Shown piece by piece: positions 8,634-18,043 of a stretch of DNA of 64,000 bases. Positions within the stretch are counted from its first letter, which is position 1. Each line of letters starts with the position of its first letter. The position numbers and the translations under genes were made by a program. The stretch comes from Pseudoalteromonas caenipelagi. Lineage in GTDB: Bacteria > Pseudomonadota > Gammaproteobacteria > Enterobacterales > Alteromonadaceae. Under the pieces are notes generated by a model, which was not told where the DNA came from, searched no databases, and was given only the letters and a program-made list of their open reading frames with translations. The stretch covers positions 558,001 through 622,000 of the forward strand of contig NZ_JABBPG010000002.1 in NCBI RefSeq assembly GCF_013140855.1. Direction: 5' to 3'.

Positions 8634-10671
8634 GAGTAATTCCTTCATTTACAGATGTAAAAACCCAACTAGATTGGGGAGAAATAGAGATTGAGTGTTC
8701 GATAACGTCTGCACTTTTACAGCTTGTGAGTGCCAATTGCCATTGCGCACTAAAAGGCGGTGTTGGAAATACCATATTCAAAGGCTCTTTACTGGCATTA
8801 AACATGATAAGCAGTGCCTTTTGCTGTTGCTTATCGACCAGCATATAAACCAGCCATTGACGTTCAGCTTCGTGCCATTGTTGTGGTTGCATCGGTTCGC
8901 CATGCTCATTTAACCAATGAACTGAAAAACGACTATCGTCGGTATGTATATAAAAAGGGTGTGCAAACGCATCAAACTGCTTACGTAACGTAACCAATTC
9001 TTTGATAAAAAACGTTAGGCTGTGATTAAACTGAGACGATTTCCACGCTAGCCAATTGCTGCGGTTGTCTTGGCAATATGCGTTGTTGTTACCACCTTGC
9101 GAATGACCAAATTCACTGCCCGAAGCAATCATTGGTATGCCTTTAGAAAGAAATAGTGTTAATAAGGCATTTTTTTGCATTTTTAGGCGTAGAGACGTCA
9201 CTTTTGGATCAGTTGAAAAGCCTTCTTTTCCACAGTTCATAGAGTGGTTAGCACCATGGCCATCTAGATTTTGTTCGCCGTTGGCTTCATTGTGTTTATG
9301 TTCGTAACTCACCCAATCAGCTAAGGTAAACCCATCGTGGCTGGTAATAAAATTAATAGAACTTAAAGGACCGCGTAGATTATGCTCAAATAAGTCATGT
9401 GAACCATGAATACGCTTAGCTAAATCTGGCAGTACACTTTGGTCACCTCGCCAAAAGCGCCTAACTGTGTCGCGATATTTATCATTCCATTCACGCCAAG
9501 GCGCTGGGAATGCACCTAATTGGTATCCCCCAGGGCCAATATCCCACGGTTCAGCGATCAGTTTAACTTGTTGCAAAATTGGGTCTTGAATTACGGCTTG
9601 TAAAAATGCGTGGTAGCGATTAAAACCGTCGCTATTTCTGGCTAAAATAGTGGCTAAGTCAAATCTAAAACCGTCTACGCCCATTGTTTCTACCCAGTAT
9701 CGTAAGCTATCGAGTACTAATCCAAGCGCATATGGGTCATCAATATTAAGCGTGTTACCGCAACCAGTATCATTGATATAAACTTCAGGTTGTCCGGCTA
9801 CACTGCGATAATAGCCCTGATTATTAAGTCCTTTAAGCGACAATGTAGGTCCGTCAACGCCTGCCTCAGCGGTATGGTTATATACAACGTCTAAGATCAC
9901 TTCGATGCCAGCTTGGTGTAAAGAAGTGACCATCGTTTGAAATTCACGTATATCGGCGCTGCACAAGTAGGCTTTGTGAGGAATAAAAAAACTAAGCGTA
10001 TTGTAACCCCAGTAGTTTGTTAAACCTTTCGTAGTCAGAAATTGCTCACTAACAAAAGCATGAACTGGTAAAAGCTCAAGCGTTGTTACGCCCAAAAACT
10101 TAAGATGACTGATAAACGACGGTTCGCAAAGTGCTGAAAACTTACCTCGCAATGTACGTAACACCTCTGGGTGTCTTGCAGTTGCACCTTTTACATGACA
10201 TTCGTAAATGACGGTTCTTGACCACGGGATATTAGGTTTTTGTCCCTCATATTTTGCGATAGAAACCACTTTAGACTTAGGCATATCAATGGCGTTGTCT
10301 GAGTGACTGAGCTTGCCAACCGGCATGTGACAAAAATGTCGCTCACTCCATGTAAACTCACCTTGTAAATCTTTTGCATATGGGTCGAGCAGAAGTTTAT
10401 TGACATTAAAAAGCTTCCCCTTCGGTGAGCTATATTCGCCATCGGCTCGGTAACCATATAAAGCCCCCACGTTGAGTGGTGAAACATATACGCTCCAAAT
10501 GCCGCCTTCGTGCAGATACATAGAGATACGTGCAATTTCACTGTGGCCACTGGTGTCAAATAAGCATAAATATACAGCTTTAGCCTCAGGTGCATATACA
10601 GCAAAGTTAACGCCATCTTCAATAACTGTGCTGCCAAGCGGGCGACAGCTACCCCGTCTTGAATTGAGCAT
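8626..10671 (-). CDS. glgX: Glycogen debranching enzyme (isoamylase type)
   Basis: Hydrolyses alpha-1,6 branches left after phosphorylase trimming. An N-terminal CBM48 domain (GSTVIEDGVNFAVYAPEAKAV) precedes a GH13 barrel. The nucleophile Asp lies in DGFRFDLATIL (about residue 332), the acid/base Glu in LIAEPWDIGPGGYQLG (about 372) and the third carboxylate in ITSHDGFTL (about 442). The GYQLGAFPAPWREWNDKYRDTVR stretch is diagnostic of the TreX/GlgX group. The 681-residue length is normal. It starts three bases after the glgB stop and overlaps glgP by 8 bases, so it is deeply embedded in the operon. Confidence 0.94.
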   Translation of the reverse strand: MLNSRRGSCRPLGSTVIEDGVNFAVYAPEAKAVYLCLFDTSGHSEIARISMYLHEGGIWSVYVSPLNVGALYGYRADGEYSSPKGKLFNVNKLLLDPYAKDLQGEFTWSERHFCHMPVGKLSHSDNAIDMPKSKVVSIAKYEGQKPNIPWSRTVIYECHVKGATARHPEVLRTLRGKFSALCEPSFISHLKFLGVTTLELLPVHAFVSEQFLTTKGLTNYWGYNTLSFFIPHKAYLCSADIREFQTMVTSLHQAGIEVILDVVYNHTAEAGVDGPTLSLKGLNNQGYYRSVAGQPEVYINDTGCGNTLNIDDPYALGLVLDSLRYWVETMGVDGFRFDLATILARNSDGFNRYHAFLQAVIQDPILQQVKLIAEPWDIGPGGYQLGAFPAPWREWNDKYRDTVRRFWRGDQSVLPDLAKRIHGSHDLFEHNLRGPLSSINFITSHDGFTLADWVSYEHKHNEANGEQNLDGHGANHSMNCGKEGFSTDPKVTSLRLKMQKNALLTLFLSKGIPMIASGSEFGHSQGGNNNAYCQDNRSNWLAWKSSQFNHSLTFFIKELVTLRKQFDAFAHPFYIHTDDSRFSVHWLNEHGEPMQPQQWHEAERQWLVYMLVDKQQQKALLIMFNASKEPLNMVFPTPPFSAQWQLALTSCKSADVIEHSISISPQSSWVFTSVNEGITHG

Positions 10672-10674
10672 CGC

Positions 10675-12900
10675 TTAGCCTGTGATCCAACGTAAGTAAA
10701 GTGTTGCCAAAGGTGGAATGCTAATCACAATACTTTGCTCAAAACCGTGTGAAGGTGTTGACTGTGTTTGAACTAGCTGTTGCGTAGTACCAACAACTTT
10801 TACTCCAGAGCCGTATAATTCCTCGTCATCAGTATTGAGTACGACTTCATACACGCCTGACTTAGGGACACCGACGGTGTACTGGTGATAAACCTGAGGT
10901 GTTAGATGGCTAATCACAACTAACAGCTCTTTACTTTCTTTGCCAAAACGCGCAAAGCTAAATAAACTTTGTGCCGCATTGTTGCAGTCGATCCATTGGA
11001 AGCCTGCTGGAGTATGATCACACTCATATAATGCAGGCGTAGTAGTGTAGAGTTTGTTTAGCTGTTTAACCGTTTTTTGAATGGCACTGTGAGACTCATG
11101 TTCAAGTAAATGCCACTCCAGTCCTTTGTTATGATCCCACTCGTGTCGGCTTGCTAATTCACTCCCCATAAATAACAGCTTTTTACCTGGGTGGGCGTAC
11201 ATAAATGCATAGTAAGCTTTTAAGTTGGCAAATTGCTGCCAATCATCTCCGGGCATTTTGCTCAGTAGTGAGCCTTTACCATGTACAACTTCATCATGAC
11301 TGAGCGGTAAAATGTAGTTTTCAGAATAGGCATAGGCCATTGAGAAAGTCATTTCATGATGATGGTGTTGGCGATAAAGTGGGTCACGGCTCATATAGTT
11401 TAGGCTATCGTTCATCCAGCCCATATTCCATTTAAAGCCAAAGCCTAAGCCATTGTTATCAACTGTATTAGTAACTCCTGGCCAAGCGGTTGACTCTTCT
11501 GCAATCATCATAATACTGGAATCGGTGCCATAGCAGCGGGTGTTTACCTGTTGTAGGCAGTCGATAGCTCCTAGGTTTTCACGGCCACCATATTTGTTCG
11601 CTATCCACTCACCGTTTTTTCGGCTGTAATCTAGATAAAGCATAGAGGCAACGGCATCGACGCGTAGTCCATCAATTTTAAATTCTTCTAACCAATAAAT
11701 GGCGTTCGCGAGCAAGAAGCTTTTAACTTCTGGGCGGTCGTAATTGTAAATATAGGTATTCCAATCGGGGTGAAAACCTTGCCTTGTATCGGCATGTTCG
11801 TACAGATGGGTGCCATCAAATTTGTGTAAACCATGTGGATCTGAAGGGAAATGCCCGGGCACCCAATCAATTAATAGTCCAAGACCTTCATCATGACAGC
11901 GCTCGGTAAAATAAATAAAGTCTTCAAAACTGCCAAAGCGGCTCGACGGTGAAAACAGGCCAACCGGTTGATATCCCCAAGAGCCGTCAAACGGGTATTC
12001 ACTTATCGGCATGAGTTGCAGATGGGTAAAGCCCATATCTTTAACGTAAGGAATCAGGTCGTCAGCGAGTTCGCGATAAGTTAAATAGCGGTTATTTTCT
12101 GTTGGTCGGCGCTTCCACGAACCAAGGTGTACTTCGTAGATGCTTACCGGTGCGCTAACATGGTTGCGTTTAGCGCGTTCAAGACGTTGTGTGTCGGTGA
12201 GTGCTTTATGTTTCTTTAAAGGTTGCAACACTGAAGCTGTCCCCGGTGCTTGTTGCATTTTAAAAGCAAACGGATCGGCTTTGTCTTGAACATGACCGTA
12301 GCCATCTACAATAGAGTATTTATAACATTGGTTTGGCTGTAACTGAGGGATAAATAGCTCCCAAATACCACTGGCTGGGTGAAAGCGCATAAAGTGCTCA
12401 CAGCGGTTCCAACAATTGAAGTCGCCAATAATTGAAATACTTTTGGCATTAGGGGCCCAAACAGAAAAACGCACCCCTTCGACACCTTCATGTGTAATAA
12501 AATGCGCGCCCAAGTGTTGGTATGCGTGCTCTAACGTCCCTTCATTAAAAAGATACAGGGCTTGCTCGTCTAAGTGGCAACCAAAGCGATAAACATCGTG
12601 TTTAATTTGTTTTTGTTTTGAGTATTCAATAATCAGTTTATTGTCATGGCTTAATGGTGTGGTTAATGACAGCAAAAATAAGTCACTGGTTAAATAGCGC
12701 TTGAGTTTAACTGGGCCTTTTTTGAGCTCAATACTCACTGAATCAGCACCGGGTAAATAAACTCTTAATTCGTACTCATTTGCAGATATTGGGTGCAAGC
12801 CTAAAAATGAAAAGGGATCAGCATAGCAACCACTTTGTAATGCATTAAGTTGCTCTGAATAATCTCGAACTGGTTTGTTTGCTGATACTACACTGTTCAT
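10675..12900 (-). CDS. glgB: 1,4-alpha-glucan branching enzyme
   Basis: Introduces alpha-1,6 branches during glycogen synthesis. The long N-terminal region holds two beta-sandwich modules: an N1 domain, about residues 15-115, beginning ADPFSFLGLHP, and a CBM48, about 130-230, with GVRFSVWAPNAKSISIIGDFN. The GH13 barrel has the nucleophile in GLRVDAVASMLYLDYSR (about 410), the acid/base in MIAEESTAWP (about 465) and LPLSHDEVVHGKGSL (about 530). The 741 residues match the long GlgB form. The ATG at 12900 overlaps the malQ stop by four bases (ATGA), and AGGA lies seven bases upstream. Confidence 0.95.
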   Translation of the reverse strand: MNSVVSANKPVRDYSEQLNALQSGCYADPFSFLGLHPISANEYELRVYLPGADSVSIELKKGPVKLKRYLTSDLFLLSLTTPLSHDNKLIIEYSKQKQIKHDVYRFGCHLDEQALYLFNEGTLEHAYQHLGAHFITHEGVEGVRFSVWAPNAKSISIIGDFNCWNRCEHFMRFHPASGIWELFIPQLQPNQCYKYSIVDGYGHVQDKADPFAFKMQQAPGTASVLQPLKKHKALTDTQRLERAKRNHVSAPVSIYEVHLGSWKRRPTENNRYLTYRELADDLIPYVKDMGFTHLQLMPISEYPFDGSWGYQPVGLFSPSSRFGSFEDFIYFTERCHDEGLGLLIDWVPGHFPSDPHGLHKFDGTHLYEHADTRQGFHPDWNTYIYNYDRPEVKSFLLANAIYWLEEFKIDGLRVDAVASMLYLDYSRKNGEWIANKYGGRENLGAIDCLQQVNTRCYGTDSSIMMIAEESTAWPGVTNTVDNNGLGFGFKWNMGWMNDSLNYMSRDPLYRQHHHHEMTFSMAYAYSENYILPLSHDEVVHGKGSLLSKMPGDDWQQFANLKAYYAFMYAHPGKKLLFMGSELASRHEWDHNKGLEWHLLEHESHSAIQKTVKQLNKLYTTTPALYECDHTPAGFQWIDCNNAAQSLFSFARFGKESKELLVVISHLTPQVYHQYTVGVPKSGVYEVVLNTDDEELYGSGVKVVGTTQQLVQTQSTPSHGFEQSIVISIPPLATLYLRWITG

Positions 12901-14882
12901 AATCCTTTCCTGCTTTGAGTTATTGAATTTATAAAATCACTTTTGTTGGTAAAAATGTCGCGGATGCTATGTTTGAGCCTGCGTCGCCAGTTAGGGTATT
13001 CGAGGTAAGTACCTGGAATATTCACCGGTAAATCCTGTTCGTCTAAATCGTCAAGTTGAATGCACAGCATCGTAGCGTTAGATTTAGCGAGTTGCGTAAT
13101 TAAAGCTTCATAAACCTTTGTAGCGTCGCTTTGCTTGTTAAAATGCTCTACGCCTGCTTTTTCAAACCAGCGTAGAAGCCGGTCTTTTTCGTTATCTCGT
13201 TTACTTTGCTCATTTGGCAGTGCTTGTGTGTCTAATAGTTTGTATTGGCTTTTTACAATCAAGTCTTCACCTTGCCACCAAGCGTTAAATGGCGGTACGT
13301 CATGATTTGCGACCATTAGTAACACTTGGCTTCTAATATGTTGCGCTTGCACAAACTCGCCGTTTTGGTCTTTCTCGAAGTAAAACAGCACGTTGCCTAA
13401 TATATTGGCATCGAGCATGACCGAACGCACTTCCGGCGGGACCACACCTAGGTCTTCACCGATGATCATGGTTTGCTGTAGTTGAGACTCTATTTTGAGT
13501 AGCGCAATAAGATGTTCAAATGGGTAGTATACATAGCAACCTTGCAGCGTACCTTGCACTGAAAAGCACCACCATAAACGTCTGATAGCCATGACATGAT
13601 CAATGCGCAATCCGCCAACAGACTTCATATTGCTACGTAGTAATTGTTTAAAAAATTCAAACTTATTGCTGCGTAACTCAATTGGATTGAGCGCTGGAAG
13701 GCCCCAATCTTGGCCAGCTTCGGCCCATGGATCAGGTGGCGCACCTACATGTGCTTTATCTGCATAGAGTGCCCTATTGGCGTTAAATTCAAGGCTATCT
13801 TCTGCGCATCCTACCGCTAAGTCATTAATTAGCCCAACGGCCATACCGTTTTCTAGGCTTAATCGCTGACACCGGTTGAGCTGCTGTGTGGCTAGATATT
13901 GCCAATAAATTTGGCACTCATCGTTGTTAAGCACTTCAAGTGGCGTGGCGAATTCACGTTTAAAACATGCAAACGCTTGCACAACTTTAGGCGTTTGATG
14001 TTGCTTAAAGTGTTGATAGAGCATGTCTAACAAACGATATTTATGCTCGCTAACCAACTCGTAATCAATAAATGGCGCTTGTTTATTCGTCTTCAATGCA
14101 TTTAAAGATAACTCAAACTGATGTTTAATCTGGTCACTTTGCGCAAAGTCATCACACCAATCAACAGCGATATATAAGGGGTTGAGCAAACCTCTATGGT
14201 TTGGGCTATATGGGCTCACCCTATGCTGCTGCTCTTTAAACAGCATATGTAGAGGGTTTAAAAGGATGTAATCACAGCCGTGGCTAGCGCTTTGTATTAC
14301 TAGCTCTTGTAGGTCTGCAAAGTCGCCAATACCAAGGTTTCTATCGCTGGCTAACGTATACAGTTGCACAGAAATACCACAAGATGGCTGTGCTGCTTGT
14401 TTATAGCATTCGCTGGGTACCGACCAAACTTGTGTTTGGTACTTACCCGATGGCAAATAAATATCCGTATCGAAATAGCCAGTAGGGATAGCTTTAATTT
14501 GATAGGCTACTTCGACGTAGCGCGTGCCTTCAAACAAATATTCACCAATAACGGCGCCGCTTGTCAGTGCAAACTGATGTTCGTAGTTAAGCGCTTTAAT
14601 ATAAACACTGGCAATGCCATTGAGCTGATGCTCTGGTAGTCGCATTTTTAGTAGGGAGTCTTGTTGCTCCACCAAACACACTTCACCAATAACATTAAGC
14701 CATGGTGCAATATCCAGCTCAAAATTTAACTTATCGATAGCAGCCAAATCTGTAGTATCCACACCACAACAACGCAGCGCCTGCGCTCTAGTTTGTTGGT
14801 CAAATACCACATGCTCCCCGGTGTATTTTGTATAGTCGTAGCCAATACCGTGCAAGTAAAACAGCTGAGATAACCCTTGCAT
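12897..14882 (-). CDS. malQ: 4-alpha-glucanotransferase (amylomaltase)
   Basis: Disproportionates short maltodextrins, recycling the stubs released by GlgX into chains that GlgP can use. GH77 signatures are present: WAEAGQDWGLPALNPIELR, GLRIDHVMAIRRLWW (nucleophile Asp near residue 426), MIIGEDLGVVPPEVR (acid/base Glu near 475) and VANHDVPPFNAWWQGEDL (about 524). An N-terminal accessory region of about 140 residues precedes the barrel, as in E. coli-type MalQ. At 661 residues it is slightly shorter than E. coli MalQ. No good Shine-Dalgarno precedes ATG 14882, which is 8 bases after the CBM48 gene, so translation may be coupled. Confidence 0.93.
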   Translation of the reverse strand: MQGLSQLFYLHGIGYDYTKYTGEHVVFDQQTRAQALRCCGVDTTDLAAIDKLNFELDIAPWLNVIGEVCLVEQQDSLLKMRLPEHQLNGIASVYIKALNYEHQFALTSGAVIGEYLFEGTRYVEVAYQIKAIPTGYFDTDIYLPSGKYQTQVWSVPSECYKQAAQPSCGISVQLYTLASDRNLGIGDFADLQELVIQSASHGCDYILLNPLHMLFKEQQHRVSPYSPNHRGLLNPLYIAVDWCDDFAQSDQIKHQFELSLNALKTNKQAPFIDYELVSEHKYRLLDMLYQHFKQHQTPKVVQAFACFKREFATPLEVLNNDECQIYWQYLATQQLNRCQRLSLENGMAVGLINDLAVGCAEDSLEFNANRALYADKAHVGAPPDPWAEAGQDWGLPALNPIELRSNKFEFFKQLLRSNMKSVGGLRIDHVMAIRRLWWCFSVQGTLQGCYVYYPFEHLIALLKIESQLQQTMIIGEDLGVVPPEVRSVMLDANILGNVLFYFEKDQNGEFVQAQHIRSQVLLMVANHDVPPFNAWWQGEDLIVKSQYKLLDTQALPNEQSKRDNEKDRLLRWFEKAGVEHFNKQSDATKVYEALITQLAKSNATMLCIQLDDLDEQDLPVNIPGTYLEYPNWRRRLKHSIRDIFTNKSDFINSITQSRKGL

Positions 14883-14890
14883 ATAGGCGA

Positions 14891-15193
14891 CTACGCTAGA
14901 CGTTGGGTGTTGACGATACTGTTGTCGGTACCAAAGCTGTTTGGTACATAAGCGTCTGCTTGGCTATCGTTATCCCACTGCTCGCCGTCGATCAGGTATT
15001 TAAAGTGATACTGTTTATCAACGGGTAATCGTTGTTTAAGTTTGAAAGCTTTGTCCTTTTTAACAAACTTCATCGCCAGCGGTTTCCAATCGGAAAACTC
15101 GCCAACAAGTTCGACTTTTTGGGCGTTAGGGTGCGAAAATTCAAAGGTGACTTCGGCTTCATCTTTAGTTTTAAAAAAGCGTTTGGTTAACAT
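14891..15193 (-). CDS. Small stand-alone CBM48 (isoamylase-early-set) protein
   Basis: This 100-residue protein is essentially one carbohydrate-binding module 48. It reads VTFEFSHPNAQKVELVGEFSDW, then a KDKAFKLKQRLPVDKQYHFKYLIDGEQW core of the kind that binds glycogen or starch in GlgB and AMPK-beta. No catalytic domain is attached. I chose ATG 15193 because GGAG lies seven bases upstream; the GTG at 15241 has no ribosome-binding site and the extra 16 residues are not family-like. It is the first gene of the glg operon, so it may be a glycogen-binding adaptor that positions or regulates the enzymes encoded downstream. That role is inferred from domain and context. Confidence 0.85.
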   Translation of the reverse strand: MLTKRFFKTKDEAEVTFEFSHPNAQKVELVGEFSDWKPLAMKFVKKDKAFKLKQRLPVDKQYHFKYLIDGEQWDNDSQADAYVPNSFGTDNSIVNTQRLA

Positions 15194-15913
15194 AGCAGGC
15201 TCCAAATAAACCATTAGTGATGGTAAATTAATCCTTGCCACAGTGCCGTGCCTTTAACTGCTTAACAATCGGAAACAGTGGTAGTCATAACAATAGTAAA
15301 TCAAAAGAGTGTTTACGCATTATGACAGTGCATCTTTAATGATATTGCACCATTGATGTGCAATATCTTGTGATATCGGACTGTGTTTAATGCATATAGG
15401 CTATACAGCAAAACACAGACCAACTATCAAGCTATTAACAGATTGCTACGTTAATACGAAGTGATATGGCTGTAAAGTGAATAAAATTAATCATACTCTC
15501 AATGAGTTACGATAAAATAAAACAAATATTTAACATTGTTGCGAAACAATCAGTAAAGTGACAACTCATACTTATCTGCGCTAATTAGCTTAGGTATGTA
15601 ATGCTTAGATGTTTTTGGCCGTTATCTACTGTGTGTGCAAACATCAGGGCTTAAATAACTTGTTGAAAATAGGAAAGATGGCGATTATTCGCCTATGGTT
15701 GCTTGGTTATGGTGTTGATGCTAACCGTGACTGATGCTACCACGCTTAGCGTGATAAGACTAATGTAAAACATGCGACAGTAGATATTTGATTACTCACG
15801 CTTGTAGCAAAGTGAAAATCACATTGGAGGCAGAGCTTACCCACCCCATAAACAAAAAATGCGCCATGGCCTTATGCCAGAACAAATTGATGGTTTTAAT
15901 AAAGTAGCAGTTA
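15194..15913. other. Long upstream region of the glg operon
   Basis: About 720 bases lie between the CBM48 gene and the next gene. It must hold the glg operon promoter, but I could not pick one with confidence. It contains the inverted repeat listed separately at 15341-15367 and a smaller 13-base palindrome CACGCTTAGCGTG at 15741-15753. No convincing ORF or RNA gene is visible. Confidence 0.5.
15341..15367. promoter_or_regulatory. 10-bp perfect inverted repeat, possible operator of the glg operon
   Basis: GATATTGCAC and GTGCAATATC are perfect reverse complements separated by seven bases (cattgat). The repeat lies about 150 bases upstream of the first glg gene. No T-run follows it, so a protein-binding site is more likely than a terminator. 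The binding factor is unknown. Confidence 0.4.
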
Positions 15914-16228
15914 TCATGACTGCCAATTTAAGTGCCAGTCATAGCTGAGCGAGTAAAGTTTAGGCGTTACGGCTAAGCTGTGCTGTGTTACTTTTGAATT
16001 GTGCTTTATAAACCAGCAGGCACTATTTGAGATGCCTTGCTGGCTTTGCGTATTATTAAGTAACCTCAGCTGCACATAAGCGAATTTGCCCAATAAAGCT
16101 ATTTCGCACACTCTCTTCGTTATTTTCACTTGTAATAGCACGCTATTACTTCGCGAAAATGCCTTGATATTGAGCGAAATACCATCATTGGATATTGAAA
16201 AGGTTACAACATCTCCATTGTGAGCCAT
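15914..16228 (-). CDS. Hypothetical protein
   Basis: A 104-residue ORF without recognisable domains. It has no signal peptide or membrane segment, and its composition is mixed polar with Ser and Asn. ATG 16228 has AAGAG five bases before it; a TTG directly upstream is also possible. It lies 24 bases downstream of the VOC gene on the same strand and could be its distal operon partner. It could also be a chance ORF, since no family match is recalled. Confidence 0.35.
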   Translation of the reverse strand: MAHNGDVVTFSISNDGISLNIKAFSRSNSVLLQVKITKRVCEIALLGKFAYVQLRLLNNTQSQQGISNSACWFIKHNSKVTQHSLAVTPKLYSLSYDWHLNWQS

Positions 16229-16252
16229 CAAAACTCTTATCCGCAGCTGAGG

Positions 16253-16669
16253 TTAAGTATTTACTCGTTCAACCAAACTAAACCAATTTCCCGAGTTGTC
16301 TAAGGCCATGGCTTCGATACCATAAAGTTGTTCAGTAGGTGGCTGAATAAACTCCACGCCTTTGCCCTCAAGCTCTTGATAGGTTTTTTGGCAATCGTCA
16401 GTTTCAAAAACACCCGCGCCGAATGCGCCTTCTTCGATTAAACTTCGTATTTTTTCAGCAGACTCTTTAGTGAACATCGGCCCCTCTTTTGGCTCTGCCA
16501 ATACCAGCTGAAGTTGTGGATTAGATTTTGGATGTACCGTTAGCCACCTAAAGTCGCCCTCCACTTTCATATCATCACCGACCTCAAAACCGAGTTTGTT
16601 TTTGTAAAAATCAAGTGCGCTGTCCTGATTAAGTACATATATGGTTGTATGCGCTATGGATGTGATCAT
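16253..16669 (-). CDS. VOC family (glyoxalase/dioxygenase-fold) protein
   Basis: A 138-residue protein with one vicinal-oxygen-chelate domain: two beta-alpha-beta-beta-beta modules beginning IAHTTIYVLNQDSALDFYKNKLGFEV and ending GIEAMALDNSGNWFSLVER. Members include glyoxalase I, dioxygenases and antibiotic-binding proteins, so the substrate cannot be told. The start is well supported (AAGGA seven bases before ATG). It sits 70 bases downstream of an AraC-type regulator on the same strand, a common pairing in which the regulator controls the VOC gene. Confidence 0.85.
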   Translation of the reverse strand: MITSIAHTTIYVLNQDSALDFYKNKLGFEVGDDMKVEGDFRWLTVHPKSNPQLQLVLAEPKEGPMFTKESAEKIRSLIEEGAFGAGVFETDDCQKTYQELEGKGVEFIQPPTEQLYGIEAMALDNSGNWFSLVERVNT

Positions 16670-16739
16670 TTTAAAGTCCTTGTTGTTAATTCATCTTTAT
16701 TTTATAGATTTAATCAAAGTGATATTTCTCCAATATTGC

Positions 16740-17261
16740 TCACTTAGTTAATTTGCGCAAAAAATGATAGGCATAACATGCTGGTATAGCTTGTGAAGGA
16801 AAACGAAATGCTTCACTAGACAAAGCCCAAAGCTTACGGCGATATAAAGTAGGTGCCATACCAACTTGCTTTAAAAACAACGATGAAAAGCTACCCAGGC
16901 TCGTATAACCCACTTTTTCGCAAACTTCTGAGACAGTAAAGTTCTCTGTAACAAGCATATTTTTTGCCTGCTCGACTCTAAGGCGAATTAAAAACTCGTT
17001 GGGCGTTTCTCCATAGGTATCTTTGAAAACACGCAAAAAATGATAACGAGACATGTATGAACGCTTTGCGATATCGGATAAGCTCAGCGGAGCGTGATAA
17101 TTATCTGCGATAAAATCCCTGCTCGCAGTCAACCGTTTAGATTTATGGTTTATCGCCACAAAATGTCCTTTTTGAATGCACGTGAATATAACCCATATTA
17201 ATTCAGTAATAAGAGAAATCAAATGACCTTGTTTACACGCCTCATGCTCATTACTGACCAT
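16740..17261 (-). CDS. AraC-family transcriptional regulator
   Basis: The AraC DNA-binding domain occupies about residues 45-145: SLSDIAKRSYMSRYHFLRVFKD is the first helix-turn-helix and VSEVCEKVGYTSLGSFSSLFLK the second, followed by GMAPTLYRRK. The N-terminal ligand domain typical of full-length AraC proteins is lacking (173 residues here). It belongs to the small AraC class often found next to VOC proteins, as here. The start is uncertain because no ribosome-binding site is visible before ATG 17261. It probably controls itself and the VOC gene. Confidence 0.82.
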   Translation of the reverse strand: MVSNEHEACKQGHLISLITELIWVIFTCIQKGHFVAINHKSKRLTASRDFIADNYHAPLSLSDIAKRSYMSRYHFLRVFKDTYGETPNEFLIRLRVEQAKNMLVTENFTVSEVCEKVGYTSLGSFSSLFLKQVGMAPTLYRRKLWALSSEAFRFPSQAIPACYAYHFLRKLTK

Positions 17262-17579
17262 TGGCTTTTATGGCAAGATTTGACCTGTGAATTATTTGAT
17301 TCTGCGCAGTTGTAACGCGCTTTTTATTCGCTCGAACGTTGAAGGTCATTCGTAACTTTTTAAGTAGTTGGATAGCGCCTTAGGTATATTTAACCTACAC
17401 GTTTATTTTCATTTAAATACGGCAATAATTCGAGCGTTTTATCCGCTTTCGCCATTTAAATGGTCTAATAAAAAAGGTACAGCTTATAGCGATTATGCTA
17501 GTATCTCGCACAGTTGGCTGTGCGAAATAGGCTGCTAATAGAAAAACCAATAACTAATAATTAAAAAGGAACCCTCTTT
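17262..17579. other. Intergenic region between divergent araC-like and membrane-protein genes
   Basis: 318 bases that must carry the divergent promoters. The only clear structure is the hairpin listed at 17506-17525. Confidence 0.4.
17506..17525. promoter_or_regulatory. Perfect 8-bp hairpin upstream of a small membrane protein gene
   Basis: TCGCACAG and CTGTGCGA pair perfectly around a four-base loop (ttgg). It lies 54 bases before the start codon at 17580, so it is either an operator or a 5' leader hairpin. No T-run follows. Confidence 0.35.
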
Positions 17580-17933
17580 ATGTTGCATGCTGCATTGGCT
17601 GGATTGATTTTAGCTCTCATATACAAACTGTTAGATAAAAAGTATCAAAAGTTAGACGAATTTCATGCCGAAATTGGTTGGTGGCAGGCATTTGCTATCG
17701 TTATCGTGTCCTCGGTTGTACTGTGGTTGTTTAATATGTTTGTACTTTCTTATGAGCTAACACCAGGTTTTGCATTACTAGGTTATGTATTTTATTTGTT
17801 GATCCCATTCTTAGTGATCAAGTTAATGCTTGATTACAACGCAACGAAAGCCCTTCTTTACTCAATTTTCGTCCCGATTATAGTTGTAATATGCGAAATA
17901 CCATTTGCAGCGCTAGCAGCTTCAAATAGTTAA
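17580..17933 (+). CDS. Small inner-membrane protein, unknown function
   Basis: 117 residues with about four hydrophobic segments (near residues 2-15, 37-57, 67-85 and 93-112). The short positively charged stretch KLLDKKYQKLDEFH follows the first segment. The ATG has AAGGA nine bases upstream. No family is recognised. A REP-like palindrome lies just downstream. The gene is monocistronic by position. Confidence 0.65.
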   Translation: MLHAALAGLILALIYKLLDKKYQKLDEFHAEIGWWQAFAIVIVSSVVLWLFNMFVLSYELTPGFALLGYVFYLLIPFLVIKLMLDYNATKALLYSIFVPIIVVICEIPFAALAASNS

Positions 17934-17976
17934 GCGCCCTTAACGACGACTCCACAACTGTGTCGCGTTACTTTTA

Positions 17977-18008
17977 TGTCGGATGGCGCTTCGCTTATCC
18001 GACCTACC
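17977..18008. repeat. REP-like extragenic palindrome
   Basis: The arms GTCGGAT and ATCCGAC flank GGCGCTTCGCTT, with CTACC after the second arm. Read on the minus strand it starts GGTAGGTCGGATAAGCGAAG. This is the layout of a family of extragenic palindromes common in gammaproteobacteria. It lies between convergent genes, the usual place for such elements. Confidence 0.55.
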
Positions 18009-18043
18009 AAATTTCCTCAAGGCAAAGGTTATAGCACTTTACC

